From Planotetraspora silvatica (GTDB lineage: Bacteria; Actinomycetota; Actinomycetes; Streptosporangiales; Streptosporangiaceae), in assembly GCF_016863315.1 (NCBI RefSeq), contig NZ_BOOQ01000057.1:1-64000 (forward strand): 64,000 nt of DNA. Direction: 5' to 3'. The notes beneath the pieces are model-generated. The model did not search any database. It worked only from the letters and a program-made list of their open reading frames with translations, and was not told where the DNA came from. The stretch's first letter is position 1, and each line of letters begins with the position of its first letter. Made by a program: the position numbers and the translations under genes. Below, one piece after another: positions 16,767-27,100 of this stretch.

Positions 16767-17177
16767 ATGCAAATCGACCCTCGAGGCCCCCGGTTCGGTG
16801 CGGCCGTCACAACTCTGATTCTCGCGATCACCCTGGTGACGCGCAGCCCCTGGCTGCTCGCCCTGCAGGCGGTCGTGTTCGCGTTCGGCGCCTTCGACGC
16901 CTCTCCGTACGGCCTCCTGTTCCGGAGACTGGTACGGCCGAGGCTGGGACCGCCGAGTGAGTTGGAGGACGCGGCACCACCGCGCTTCGCGCAGGGCGTC
17001 GGGCTCGGGTTCGCGATCGTGGGGTTGATCGGGTTCGCGGCAGGGATCACTCCGCTGGCTCTGGGTGCGACAGCAGCGGCACTGCTGGCCGCCTTTCTCA
17101 ACGCCGCCTTCGGCCTCTGCCTGGGCTGCGAGATGTACCTGATCATCCGCCGTCTACAACCTGGGAGAACACAATGA
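16767..17177 (+). CDS. DUF4395 membrane protein
   Basis: A 136-residue protein with about four hydrophobic segments (residues 12-45, 75-93, 95-112) and a C-terminal CLGC motif (GLCLGCEMYL). DUF4395 proteins are routinely encoded next to thiosulfate sulfurtransferases; the CxxC suggests a thiol or sulfur-carrying role at the membrane, which is inference. AGGAG precedes ATG. The stop overlaps the sulfurtransferase start (ATGA). Confidence 0.85.
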   Translation: MQIDPRGPRFGAAVTTLILAITLVTRSPWLLALQAVVFAFGAFDASPYGLLFRRLVRPRLGPPSELEDAAPPRFAQGVGLGFAIVGLIGFAAGITPLALGATAAALLAAFLNAAFGLCLGCEMYLIIRRLQPGRTQ

Positions 17178-18013
17178 GCCGCTCCGCCGTCCTGGTGGAT
17201 GCCGACTGGGTCGAGGCCAACCTCGACACGCCCGGTGTCGTGCTCGTCGAGGTCGACGAGGACACCAGCGCCTACGCCAAGGGCCACATCCGCGGTGCCG
17301 TGAAGATCGACTGGAGGCAGGACCTGCAGGACCCGGTCCGCCGTGACTTCGTCGACAAGGCGGGCTTCGAGGCCCTCCTGTCGGCCCGTGGCATCGCCAA
17401 CGACGACACCGTCGTCCTCTACGGTGGCAACAACAACTGGTTCGCCGCCTACGCGTACTGGTACTTCAAGCTCTACGGCCACGAGAACGTCAAGCTGCTC
17501 GACGGTGGCCGCAAGAAGTGGGAGCTCGACTCCCGCGAGCTGGTCGAGGACGTGGCGGCCCGTTCCGCCACCACCTACTCCGCCTCGGAGCAGGACCTGT
17601 CGATCCGCGCCTTCCGTGACGACGTCGTCGCCGCGATCGGCAAGCAGAACCTGGTCGACGTCCGCTCGCCCGACGAGTTCACCGGCAAGCTGCTCGCCCC
17701 CGCCCACCTTCCGCAGGAGCAGGCGCAGCGCGCGGGCCACGTGCCCACGGCCCGCAACATCCCGTGGTCGAAGGCGGCCAACGACGACGGCACCTTCCGC
17801 TCCGACGACGAGCTGAAGGACCTCTACTCCGGTGAGGGCGTCGACTTCGGCAAGGACACCATCGCCTACTGCCGCATCGGGGAGCGCTCGGCGCACTCGT
17901 GGTTCGTGCTGCACGAGATTCTCGACCAGGCGAACGTCAAGAACTACGACGGCTCGTGGACCGAGTACGGCTCGCTCGTGGGCGTGCCGATCGAGTTGGG
18001 GGAGGCCCGCTGA
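17174..18013 (+). CDS. sseA: Thiosulfate/3-mercaptopyruvate sulfurtransferase
   Basis: A 279-residue tandem rhodanese protein. The C-terminal domain holds the active cysteine (Cys233 in YCRIGERSAHSWF); the N-terminal domain is the usual inactive copy. It moves sulfane sulfur from thiosulfate or mercaptopyruvate to acceptors such as cyanide or thiols. It is in an operon with DUF4395 upstream and DUF1416 downstream, with overlapping stop/start codons, as in the M. tuberculosis cysA/sseC pair. The operon's Cys leader peptide suggests induction when cysteine is short. Confidence 0.92.
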   Translation: MSRSAVLVDADWVEANLDTPGVVLVEVDEDTSAYAKGHIRGAVKIDWRQDLQDPVRRDFVDKAGFEALLSARGIANDDTVVLYGGNNNWFAAYAYWYFKLYGHENVKLLDGGRKKWELDSRELVEDVAARSATTYSASEQDLSIRAFRDDVVAAIGKQNLVDVRSPDEFTGKLLAPAHLPQEQAQRAGHVPTARNIPWSKAANDDGTFRSDDELKDLYSGEGVDFGKDTIAYCRIGERSAHSWFVLHEILDQANVKNYDGSWTEYGSLVGVPIELGEAR

Positions 18014-18318
18014 TGACCGTTCAAGCACAAGGTTGCGCAGCTCCGGAGCAGACCGTCGCGCTGCCGGCCGGCATCGACCTGTCGACGCAGGCCGTGATCC
18101 AGGGTGTCGTCTCCGGCGCCGGTACGGCCTACGCGCGCCTGCTCGACCACTCCGGCGAGTTCACCGGTGAGGTCGTCGTCTCCGACGAGGGCATCTTCCG
18201 CTTCTTCGCGGCCCCGGGCCAGTGGACCGTCCGCATCATCGCGGGTGGGGGCGTCACGAAGGACGTCTCGGTCGAGGCGAAGCTCGGCGAGGTCTCCCAG
18301 CTCGCCGTCGCCGTCTGA
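18013..18318 (+). CDS. DUF1416 (SseC-like) protein
   Basis: A 101-residue protein of the DUF1416/SseC family, beta-rich (IQGVVSGAGTAYARLLD, GEFTGEVVVSDEGIFRFFAAPGQWTVRII). It always accompanies the sulfurtransferase in actinobacteria, yet its biochemical role is unknown. The start codon overlaps the previous stop (TGATG). An 18-bp-stem terminator follows and closes the operon. Confidence 0.88.
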   Translation: MTVQAQGCAAPEQTVALPAGIDLSTQAVIQGVVSGAGTAYARLLDHSGEFTGEVVVSDEGIFRFFAAPGQWTVRIIAGGGVTKDVSVEAKLGEVSQLAVAV

Positions 18319-18333
18319 CCTACACACGCATCA

Positions 18334-18374
18334 GCGAAAGGGCCGGCACTCTCAGCGAGTGCCGGCCCTTTCGC
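18334..18374. terminator. Strong terminator, 18-bp perfect stem
   Basis: GCGAAAGGGCCGGCACTC pairs fully with GAGTGCCGGCCCTTTCGC around TCAGC. It ends the sulfurtransferase operon. Confidence 0.8.
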
Positions 18375-18455
18375 ATTCTCACCGGTGCCACACCGTGACG
18401 ATCTCGCCGCGACAGCGGGGTGATAGCGCCGATCGAACCCGATAGCATGCGGCAG

Positions 18456-19748
18456 ATGTCCGGAACGTCCGCGCTCCCCGCCCCGATCCAGGCTGCCGCC
18501 GCCCCCAAGGCGACCTGGAGGCTGTCGCCGTACGCGCTGCCGCTGCACACCCTGCGCATCGCCGCGAGCTGCGCCCTGCCGCTGATCATCTGGTTCTCCG
18601 CCGGGCGGCTCGTGCGGTGGGCGCTCCTGCTGCTGGCCGCGACCCTCTCGCACGGTTCGTGGTACCAGGCGCGCCTGGTCGTGGTCGTGTTCCTGTTCAC
18701 GCTCGTGGTGATGACGTCACTCGCCACGACGGTGGGCATGTTGTACGTGATCCGCGGCGCCCTCATGGAGACCAGCGCGCGCAGGAACGCGAGCGAGGCG
18801 AAGGAGGGCCTGTTCGGGGCGCTCAACCGGACGGCCCTCGTCTTCTCGGGCATCTACATGACCTGGAGCTTCATCAACCAGGACATCAGCGATTTCATGA
18901 ACATCGACCTGTTCCGCCAGCCCGACAGGGTGCTGGTCGACGCCTTCGCCGGTCAGGACAGCGGGGTGATGGCCGGGCTGATCAATCTCGACTTCAAGGT
19001 CTCCCTCGCCACGGCTGCGGTGGCGTATCTGGTGAAGACCTTCTTCGGACGGCGGCACGAGGCGGGACAGGGTCGCTTCTCCGGGATCATGGCGACCTTC
19101 GGCGAACTCGCGTTCGTCTTCTACGGGCTGAACGCCATCTGGACGCTGGCGGGCGCCCGCTCCGCCTGGATCGGTGACCGTGCGGTCGTCGCGAGCGGGG
19201 AGAAGCTGGCGGCGGACGCCCAGGGGGCCATCCCCGGGTGGGAGTGGTTCTGGTCGGACGTCTGGCCCCACGCGCTCGACGGGCTCGCCGTGCCGCTGGC
19301 ATGGCTGACCGTCGGCATCCTCGTCTACGGGGCGTACGCGGAGGACACGCAGACCACCATCAGGGGCACGCCTCTGGAGACGGCCGCCGCCCGGCTGCAG
19401 GACACCCACAGCCTGACCCGGAGAGCCCTCTCCAAGCTCACCTCAGGGTGGACCGAGCGCTGGATCCCCCTCCTCAACTCCCTCCGGCTGACGGTGAGAG
19501 GAGGGGCGCCGCTGTTCGGCCTATTCGCGCTCTGCTACGTCGGGCTGCACATCGGCGGCGACTACCTCGGCAGGGCGGGGCAGTACCTGCTGGCCAGTGA
19601 CAAGCCGTACTTCTACTTCGTGACCGACGTTCCGGTGTTCTTCGTCGCCGAACTGCTCGTCACGACGCTGACCATGTGCCTCATCGCCGCGACGTTCGAC
19701 CTCGCGGCCACCCGTGACCGGCTGCGGCGGCGGTCCGTCACCGGGTGA
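18456..19748 (+). CDS. Polytopic membrane protein, unknown
   Basis: About 430 residues with roughly eight hydrophobic segments. The first ones are near residues 34-54 and 68-100, the last near 355-378 and 400-420. I recognise no transporter or enzyme motif. ATG 18456 is preferred because TAGCAT (18443-18448) ends 7 nt upstream, the leaderless pattern; ATG 18447 and 18420 are in-frame alternatives. It ends 11 bp inside the convergent gene that follows. Its position beside the envelope protein/HerA cluster suggests, but does not show, a shared role. Confidence 0.6.
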   Translation: MSGTSALPAPIQAAAAPKATWRLSPYALPLHTLRIAASCALPLIIWFSAGRLVRWALLLLAATLSHGSWYQARLVVVVFLFTLVVMTSLATTVGMLYVIRGALMETSARRNASEAKEGLFGALNRTALVFSGIYMTWSFINQDISDFMNIDLFRQPDRVLVDAFAGQDSGVMAGLINLDFKVSLATAAVAYLVKTFFGRRHEAGQGRFSGIMATFGELAFVFYGLNAIWTLAGARSAWIGDRAVVASGEKLAADAQGAIPGWEWFWSDVWPHALDGLAVPLAWLTVGILVYGAYAEDTQTTIRGTPLETAAARLQDTHSLTRRALSKLTSGWTERWIPLLNSLRLTVRGGAPLFGLFALCYVGLHIGGDYLGRAGQYLLASDKPYFYFVTDVPVFFVAELLVTTLTMCLIAATFDLAATRDRLRRRSVTG

Positions 19749-20685
19749 ACCGGAGCACCTGGTCGCTCTTCTCCTCGGTGGTGACAGACTCCTTCATCAT
19801 GTCGGTCACCGACTGACCGGGCACGTCGCGGGAGATGCTGGGCCGCAACAGGACCTCGACCTGGTCGGCGACCGACGGCGGCACCACACCCATCAGGTCG
19901 ATCTGGTACGGCGTACCGATCTTGTTCTCCTGAGGCTCGTTCGGTGTCGTCTCGTTGACCATCTCAGCGAGCCACACGCGTCCGGACTTGTCCGTCAGCC
20001 GTACCTCGGGCGTGTAGTGCCGGATGGTCCCCTCCTCGTCCAGAGCCGTCCTCGTCACCACGACCTTCATCCACTGGCGCGAAGTGTCCGGCTTCGCACT
20101 CGGAACCGGATCGGGGATGGCCGCCAGACTGACCTTCCACGACACGTGTTGCCAGGTCGCGGCTTGCCCGGGCTTGACGATGTGGATGTGGTCGCTCGGC
20201 CGGCCGTACTGGTAGACCTCGTAGGCGAACCAGCCGGGAAGGGCGACGGCGGCCGCCACCGACAGGATCGCGCCGGCTCCCAGCAGCGCACGGCGTTTGC
20301 CGCGCGACATCTTCTTGCGCGGGGGAGGAGCGGGGACGGCCGCCTGAGTGGGCCGCCTGTAGTGGGCGGGCAGTTCGACGCGGGTGCCCGGGACGGCGGG
20401 GAAGGGCACCGTCATGGTGTGCTCCTCCTCCGACGGAGCCGGCCAGACCCGCAGGTCCCCGACCGGCCGCAGCGTTCCCGGAATGGGGATCGACGGAGGC
20501 TGGGGCGGCGGCCCCGTGTAGGTGATGTCCATGTCCGCGGGCTGGTCCAGCGGAGGGGCGAACCAGTCCCGGGAGTCCGGAGAGCCGGGGCCCGGCCGGT
20601 CTCCGCCCGTAGGCCTCTGGGTCACGTCAGAACCTCGCTCAGGGACGTCAGTCTGTCGGGTGCGTTCCGGCTTCCGTCCGCTCAT
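19738..20685 (-). CDS. Single-span envelope protein with Pro-rich N-terminus
   Basis: 315 residues. The cytoplasmic N-terminus (about 130 residues) is rich in Pro, Asp and Gln. A basic patch RKKMSRGKRR precedes one membrane segment near residues 128-152 (LLGAGAILSVAAAVALPGWFAY). The outer domain is beta-rich (WKVSLAAIPDP, KVVVTRTALDEEG, YTPEVRLTDKSGRVWLAE). The start overlaps the preceding gene by 4 nt (ATGA). It is the third gene of a leftward operon of three related-looking proteins. No known family recognised; the outer domain has the look of a DUF4352-like beta sandwich. Confidence 0.65.
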   Translation of the reverse strand: MSGRKPERTRQTDVPERGSDVTQRPTGGDRPGPGSPDSRDWFAPPLDQPADMDITYTGPPPQPPSIPIPGTLRPVGDLRVWPAPSEEEHTMTVPFPAVPGTRVELPAHYRRPTQAAVPAPPPRKKMSRGKRRALLGAGAILSVAAAVALPGWFAYEVYQYGRPSDHIHIVKPGQAATWQHVSWKVSLAAIPDPVPSAKPDTSRQWMKVVVTRTALDEEGTIRHYTPEVRLTDKSGRVWLAEMVNETTPNEPQENKIGTPYQIDLMGVVPPSVADQVEVLLRPSISRDVPGQSVTDMMKESVTTEEKSDQVLRFTR

Positions 20686-21338
20686 GAGGTCTTGTTCACC
20701 AATGAGCGGTAGGCCGGTGCTTGTGAGATCAGCTTGTCCGCGGCACCGGGGGTGAGTCCCAGGTCGATCTCCGCTTCGGGAGTCGAGGTGTCCACGGGGA
20801 TCGCTCCCGCGGACGGGGCGAAGATGAAACGGACTCCGGGCACCGCATCCTTCGGCAGTTCGTAGACGAGGAGTCCACTGGACCACAATCCCGGCTGGAA
20901 TCGCTTGCTCAGGAGGGTGAGACTCTGGTCGACCCTGTCGGTGGTGTCGTAGCGCCGGCCGTCCACGGTGAGCAGAGCGGGCGGGCTCAGCGTGCTCAGA
21001 TCCATGGGCTGGCGAACGGTGGTCGCGGAGACGTTCACGAGAAGGAACACGTGGCTTGTCCTGACCTTCAGCGCCTCGCCACTGAAGGTCTTGGTGTCGA
21101 CCGCCCGGGCCGCCGTCACCGAGGTCACCTTCACGCTGTAACGATTCGTCTTCACCACCTGGCCGATCTTCCCCTTGGTGGTGAGGAAGGAGCCGCGCTC
21201 CTCGTACGGCATGGCGTTCGTCTGCGCCCAGACCGCGGCGGCCGCCAAGGCGAGCCCGGCCACGATCCCCACGATGCGCCCCACGATGCCCCTGCGGGCC
21301 TGCGGGGGTCGCTTGGCCTCCGGTCGTGCCGCCGCCAT
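20682..21338 (-). CDS. Single-span envelope protein, unknown
   Basis: 218 residues: a basic cytoplasmic start (RPEAKRPPQARR), one membrane segment (residues ~18-38), then an extracytoplasmic beta-rich domain with KVRTSHVFLLVNVSATTV and WSSGLLVYELPKDAVPGVRFIF. These resemble telokin-like DUF4352 strands that bind partners, which is inference. The start abuts the stop of the upstream gene (TGATG). GTG at 21341 is an alternative. Middle gene of the three-gene operon. Confidence 0.65.
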   Translation of the reverse strand: MAAARPEAKRPPQARRGIVGRIVGIVAGLALAAAAVWAQTNAMPYEERGSFLTTKGKIGQVVKTNRYSVKVTSVTAARAVDTKTFSGEALKVRTSHVFLLVNVSATTVRQPMDLSTLSPPALLTVDGRRYDTTDRVDQSLTLLSKRFQPGLWSSGLLVYELPKDAVPGVRFIFAPSAGAIPVDTSTPEAEIDLGLTPGAADKLISQAPAYRSLVNKTS

Positions 21339-21994
21339 CACCCGCGCTCCCGCTTGACGGGGAGGGTGACCTGCGCGGCCACGGTGGGGACGAACGTGTC
21401 GCCGTCGTCGTCGCCGACGAGTTGCCAGTAATACCCCTGGTCGCGGATACCGAGTTGCTCGTAGACGAACCGGCCCAGGTCCAAGGTCACCGTCGAGGGC
21501 GCGGTGGCCGCGGGGTCGAGTTCGTACTTCAGCACCACGTTCTTCATCAGGTCGGGCATGAGCAGCTTGCTCTTGATGTCGTAACTGAAGACGGTGATGT
21601 CGGGGCCGTACTTGGTCTTGGGCTCGGGTCGCACGCGCAGAATGGAACCGGCGAAGCTGAAGGGCATCTGCGTGATCTTGTCCCCAGGCCTTCGCATGGT
21701 CCCGACGCTGACGGTGTCGTCGCCCAGGTTCGTGACCTGGAGATCGATCTCCAGATATCGCTTGTACGTTCCGTAGTCGTCCTTCTCGGTGGTGTCGACC
21801 GCTTTGATGAACTGCGTGCGGAACTGACCCTGGTCGATCACCTTGCCTGGACCGACCTTCGGGGGTGGCTCGTCGGACGCCTGAGCGAAACCGCCGGACA
21901 GGGCGGTGGCGCCGATGCCCGCCGCCAGCACCGCGGAGGCGACCGGAACCAGGACCGGACGTCGACGGCGGCTGCCACGGGGGGATGACATCAT
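21338..21994 (-). CDS. Exported or membrane-anchored protein, unknown
   Basis: 218 residues with a twin basic start (SRRRRP) and one hydrophobic segment (VLVPVASAVLAAGIGATAL). It may be a signal peptide or an anchor. The mature part is beta-rich, with YKRYLEIDLQVTNLGDDTVSV, a pattern like the two genes that follow. It is the first gene of the leftward operon, divergent from the 642-residue protein gene. ATG 21994 and 21991 are both possible starts. No function can be assigned. Confidence 0.65.
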   Translation of the reverse strand: MMSSPRGSRRRRPVLVPVASAVLAAGIGATALSGGFAQASDEPPPKVGPGKVIDQGQFRTQFIKAVDTTEKDDYGTYKRYLEIDLQVTNLGDDTVSVGTMRRPGDKITQMPFSFAGSILRVRPEPKTKYGPDITVFSYDIKSKLLMPDLMKNVVLKYELDPAATAPSTVTLDLGRFVYEQLGIRDQGYYWQLVGDDDGDTFVPTVAAQVTLPVKRERG

Positions 21995-22138
21995 GGCACC
22001 GGATGGTAGTACGCCCACAGTCGAACCATTAGCCGCATTCGTCCCATCGCTGGCCGGAATTGCGGCCGAATGCCGAGAAGCCCGTCCTGATAGGGCTTAT
22101 AGCTCCTACGCTGTGACCCAGGCGGACATGGAGGGCTT

Positions 22139-24067
22139 GTGGGCGACCCGCACCCGGAGCATGCTCAGCTTCAGGCGGACCGTATATACCTGGGCTGGCA
22201 GTACGCCCTGCTGCATCCAGATCCGGGGCCGCCGCCCAAACGTCCCGCCCGGGAGGACATCGAAGAGGCGGACGCGCACGCGCCCGTCGAGGCGGAATGG
22301 GCCCAGCGGGAGCGGCTCCAGGAGGACATGCTCAACCGCCCGGTCCGGATCTTCCGCCGGTTCATGGCCGTCGTCGCGGTCGGCATCTTCGCCCTCGGGG
22401 TGACCCAGATGCTCGCGTGGTCGTTCGTGCTGCTCGGACTGGTCGCGGCGGGCGGTGTCGCCGGGATCTGCACGTACGCGATCGTCCAGGGCAACCGCGC
22501 GGTCGGCGTACGGGTGAACGAGCGCCTCGCGCGGGAGCAGCGGACGCAGGAGCGGCGCGAGCGCGAGATCATGACGGCCCAGGAGGAGCACGCCGCCGAG
22601 TACCGCGCCTGGGCCGAGAAGAAGAGCACGTTCGACAAACAGCTGAACTGGTACGCGGTGGCCGTGCCCGACGAGATCGACCGCGTCGACGTGGCGGGCG
22701 GGACGCTCGCGGGCTGGTCGGCCCTGATCACCCTGATCGGTGCGACCCGGCTCTACAGCGGCGGCCACCTCACCGTGCTCGACCTGTCCGAGGGCGCCAT
22801 CGCCAAGGACCTCATCGAGCTGGCCAAGAGGGGCGGCGACGACCCGCTGGTGTGGGTGCTTCCGGTGGACCTGCCGCGGCTCGACCTGGGCGCCACGCTC
22901 AAGCCGGAGGCCTTCGCCGACGTGCTCGCCCATGTCGTGAGCGTGAGCGAGGAGACCAGCAGGGACATCGGCTTCGACAACGCCATCCTGGAGCGGGTCC
23001 TCGAGGTCCTCGGGGAGAACGCCACGATCAGCCAGGTCACCGCGGCGCTCCGGGCACTCGCCCAGGTGGGCGACCCGCGCGACGACATGAAGTACGGCCT
23101 GCTGACCGCGACCCAGCTCGAACGCATCGGCACCCTGTTCGGCCGGGGCGTCGCCGACCGCGTCGTGATCGAACGGGCCTGGGCCCTGGAATCGCAATTA
23201 CGCAAGCTGGAGACGCTCGGCTCCGAGGCCGTACGGCTGCCGCCGGCACGGTTGCGCGTGGTCAGCATGGACCGGCAGGCGGGCGTCTTCGGCAACCGGG
23301 TGCTCGGCACCTACGTGGCCACGGCGCTCACGCACATCCTGCGCCAGTCTCCGGCGAGCGAGCGGCCCTGGTATCACACGATCATCGTGGCCGGGGCGGA
23401 CAAGCTGCGCGGCGACGTCCTCGACCGGCTCATGGACGCCTGTGAGACGTCCCGTACGGGGCTCGTGCTGACCTACCGCAGCCTCACCCCCACGGTCAGG
23501 GAACGGCTGGGCAGGGGCCACGCCGCCGTCGCGTTCATGCGCCTGGGCAACGCCGAGGACGCCAGGGTCGCGAGCGAGCACGTCGGCACCGAGCACCGTC
23601 TCGAGCTGGCCCAGCTCACCGAGACGTTCAGCTCGTCGGTCCACCCCCCGAGCGGGTTCTACACCTCCACCGTCGGCGAAGGCCGTACCGGCCCGGAGGA
23701 GAAGGGGGAGGGCGACCTCAAGGAGGACATCACCGAGTCGACCGAGTGGGGGCGCACCGCTCCCCAGGTCGCCGAGGGCGTGCTGCAGCGCTCGCGGGAG
23801 TTCCTCGTCGAGCCGCACCAACTGCAGCAACTCCCCACCACGTCGGTCATCGTCACCCATGCGACCGCCGAGGGGCGGCAGGTCAGGCTCGCGGACGCCA
23901 ACCCCGCGATCCTCACCTTCCCCAAGACGACGCTGGGCGAGTTCCAGGAGCTGAGGCGGGTCGCGCTGCGCTCCGAGGAGCCCGAGCCGCTCGAGCTCGA
24001 CGAGGACGCGCCGCCGCCGAATCTCGGTCCTCCGCCGCCCCGGCTCGACTGGCGCAAGCGGCCATGA
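22139..24067 (+). CDS. Membrane protein with degenerate P-loop domain
   Basis: 642 residues: two adjacent membrane segments (residues ~75-118), a charged coiled-coil-like linker (residues ~120-165, rich in Arg/Glu), then an FtsK/VirD4-like fold. The Walker A position reads AGGTLAGWSALITLIG (residues ~186-201), without the Lys of GxxGxGK[ST]. The Walker B-like strand TIIVAGADKL (residues ~414-423) lacks the acidic pair. It is therefore probably not an ATPase but a structural partner of the intact HerA-type ATPase downstream. The start is doubtful: GTG 22139 has poor spacing to GAGGG, and the frame upstream hints at a frameshift (see findings). Confidence 0.65.
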   Translation: MGDPHPEHAQLQADRIYLGWQYALLHPDPGPPPKRPAREDIEEADAHAPVEAEWAQRERLQEDMLNRPVRIFRRFMAVVAVGIFALGVTQMLAWSFVLLGLVAAGGVAGICTYAIVQGNRAVGVRVNERLAREQRTQERREREIMTAQEEHAAEYRAWAEKKSTFDKQLNWYAVAVPDEIDRVDVAGGTLAGWSALITLIGATRLYSGGHLTVLDLSEGAIAKDLIELAKRGGDDPLVWVLPVDLPRLDLGATLKPEAFADVLAHVVSVSEETSRDIGFDNAILERVLEVLGENATISQVTAALRALAQVGDPRDDMKYGLLTATQLERIGTLFGRGVADRVVIERAWALESQLRKLETLGSEAVRLPPARLRVVSMDRQAGVFGNRVLGTYVATALTHILRQSPASERPWYHTIIVAGADKLRGDVLDRLMDACETSRTGLVLTYRSLTPTVRERLGRGHAAVAFMRLGNAEDARVASEHVGTEHRLELAQLTETFSSSVHPPSGFYTSTVGEGRTGPEEKGEGDLKEDITESTEWGRTAPQVAEGVLQRSREFLVEPHQLQQLPTTSVIVTHATAEGRQVRLADANPAILTFPKTTLGEFQELRRVALRSEEPEPLELDEDAPPPNLGPPPPRLDWRKRP

Positions 24068-24163
24068 CACCGTCCGGATCCGGTAAGGGCATCGTCAACA
24101 GGGATGTGAGCACTTGATCGTTGAAGGAGTCTCTCCCCTGTTCGTCGTCAAGTGAGGGGTCTC

Positions 24164-27100
24164 ATGCATCCGTTCCCCCTGAGCGGGCCGTGGTACCGGA
24201 TCCAGGCGATCGCCGCCCCGTCGCGGAGTTCGTCTGCGGAATGGGACTTCGTCACCGTTCTCCCGGCCGTTCTGTCCGCCGCACAGCGCAACCGCCCGTT
24301 CGTCATCGGCTGGTTGTCGCGTGGTTCGGGGGCGCCGCTCGAGCTCATCACCAACGCGGGGCCGCTCACGCCGCCGCGGCCGCCCAAGCGCGCGGTCGCG
24401 AGCGACGAGGCGCCCGTCACGGGTCCTCAGCCGCTGCTCTTCCCCGGCGGTGCCCGCGGGATCGAGATCGGCGAGGAGTGGATCGCCGACCTGGCCGACC
24501 TGGTCTGGACGCCCTGCCCCGGCAGGCAGGCGCCTCCGCTGTACGGCAGGCGCGAGCCCGAGCCCGACGAGCACAAGCGGCCGACGCTGTTCGAGTCGAC
24601 GCTGGTCACGCTGATGTCGCGGCCGTTCGGCTGGGTGGTGGTCGCCGAGCCGACCGACCTCCTCGACACCGAGGTGGCCCACCTGCGCACCCAGCTCAAT
24701 GTCCTGCGCCAGTACGGCGACGCCTCGGAGAGGTCCCGATTCGACGCCGAGCGCGCCGAGCGCAGGATGCAGGAGCTCGACGCGTTCCGCGAGGCCGGTC
24801 TGTGGAACGTCCGCGTGCTCGCGGGCGCCGCGGGCCCCGACGAACTGCGGCAACTCGCCCCCGTGCTGGTCGGCTCGGTCGAGATGAGCCACCACCCGTA
24901 CCGGCTCCGCAGCGCCATGTCCGTGCCGGCCCTGTCCGGGGCCGAGCGCGGCATCGCCGCCGGCGAGTCCGTATACGGCTTCGCCGAGGCGCTGGCCGTC
25001 AACCTGCAGGACTCCGCCGACGGGGCGGGCGCGCCGTTCGCCGCCACGGCGGGTGCGCTCGCCGCTCTCGCGGGACTGCCGCGCCGGGAGGTCCCGGGTG
25101 TGCGGGTGGTCGACGCGGGCTACTTCGACGTGACGAGCGAGGCCGAGATCGAGGGCTCCTCCGAGCTGATCGACCTCGGGGCCATCGTGGACGGCCAGGA
25201 CCGGGCGGTGGGCGCGTTCCGGGTGCCGCTGGCCACGCTCAACCGCCACGCCTTCATCACCGGCGCCACCGGCTCGGGCAAGTCGCAGACGGTCAGGCAC
25301 CTGCTGGAGGAGCTCACCAAGGCCGGGATCCCGTGGCTGGCCATCGAGCCGGCCAAGTCGGAGTACGCCGCGATGGCGGGCCGGGTCGAGAACCTCGCGC
25401 CGCTGACCGTCATCAACCCGTCCGCGCCGGACAACGTGCCGTTCAGCGTGAACCCGCTCGCTCCCGAGCCGGGCTATCCGGTGCAGGCGCACATCGACAT
25501 GGTCCGCGCGCTCTTCATGGCGGCCTTCGACGCCGAGGAGCCGTTCCCGCAGATCATGTCGCTGGCCCTCCAGCGGGTCTACGAGGCCAACGGCTGGGAC
25601 GTCGTCACCGGAGGCGGGATCCCCGGGGCGGCGGTGCAGCCGGCCGTACCGACCCTCGAGCAGTTGCAGCAGCACGCCCTGGAGGTCATCCAGGAGATCG
25701 GCTACGGCAACGAGGTGCAGGCCGACGTCGAGGGGTTCATCAGCCTCCGGCTGCGCAGCCTGCGGGTGGGCAGCGCCGGCAGGTTCTTCGAGGGTGGCCA
25801 TCCGGCCGACATCGGCGGCCTGCTCCAGCGCAACGTGGTGCTCGCCATCGAGGACGTGGCCAACGACGAGGACAAGGCGTTCCTCATGGGCACGCTCATC
25901 ATCCGCATCGTCGAGCACCTGCGGATGCGTGCGAGGCAGGACCCGCGGAACGAGGACGGCCCGGCCGGCCTCCGGCACGTCATCGTGATCGAGGAGGCCC
26001 ACCGCCTGCTCAGGGACCGCGGCTCGCAGCGGGCCTCGACCCACGCGGTCGAACTGCTGGCCGGGATGCTCGCCGAGATCAGGGCCTACGGCGAGGGCAT
26101 CATCGTGGCCGAGCAGATCCCCACCAAGCTGGTCTCCGACGTCGTGAAGAACACCGCCCTGAAGGTCGTCCACCGTCTGCCCGCCGAGGACGACCGGCGG
26201 CTCGTCGGCGCGGCGATGAACCTGAGCGAGGACCAGTCCCGCCAGGTCGTCTCGCTCCAGCCCGGCTACGCGGCGGTCTTCGCCGACGGGATGGACCGCC
26301 CGCTGCGCATCCAGGTGCCGCTGGGGGAGGACCGCGAGCGCGCCATGCTGAGCCCGGTCCCGCCCATCTGCGGCCGCCGCTCGGCCGCCTGCGGCCGCGA
26401 GTGTCGTACGGGCAAGGCCTGCACGCTGGTCGAGCTGCGCGAGGCCGACCTGCTGGCCGTGGCGCCGGAATGGGCGTGGCTGCGGATCTGGACCGACACG
26501 GTGATCCTTTCGTTCGTGACGAACCGCTCCCTGCCCGGTGTGCCGCGCGTCCTCGCCGACATCTGGGCCGAGCTGCCGGTCAAGCGCCGGGAATGCCTGC
26601 TCGCCACCCTCACCGAGCGCGGCGTCGCCCGCAGGTCGTGGTCGCTGCGGACCTGGTTCGACCCCACGCTGCTCACGGAGAAGGCGTCCGAGGTCGCCGC
26701 GGGACTGCTGGACCCGGAGGACCGGGAGCAGCCGATGCAGGCGGGGGAGCGCCCGGGGGCGGCCTGGGTCATCCCGCAGGTCCGCTGGCTGCACGAAGTG
26801 GATCGGTTGTTCCCGTTCGGGCATTCCGCACCGGATCTGCGCAGCGCCGCCCCGGCCATGGAGTACACCCTGTTCGGCACCGATCCGGTCGGCCGGCCGT
26901 ACACGCACCAGGGGGTCAACGGCTCTGCGGCGGCCGGTGAGGGGGCCGTCGCGGTGGGGGTCAGGACCGAGCTGCTCGGCCACCGGGCCAAGGCCCTGCG
27001 GCACCACCCCCTGTCGATGGAGGTGGACCGCAACCGCGCTCTCGCGTGGCGGGTCATCCTCGGAGACGACGAGCACGAGGGCATCCAGCGGGACGTGGGA

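Noticed and set aside
22297-23445. 382-residue plus ORF inside the P-loop protein gene
   Set aside because: Arg/Gly/Pro-rich shadow in another frame.
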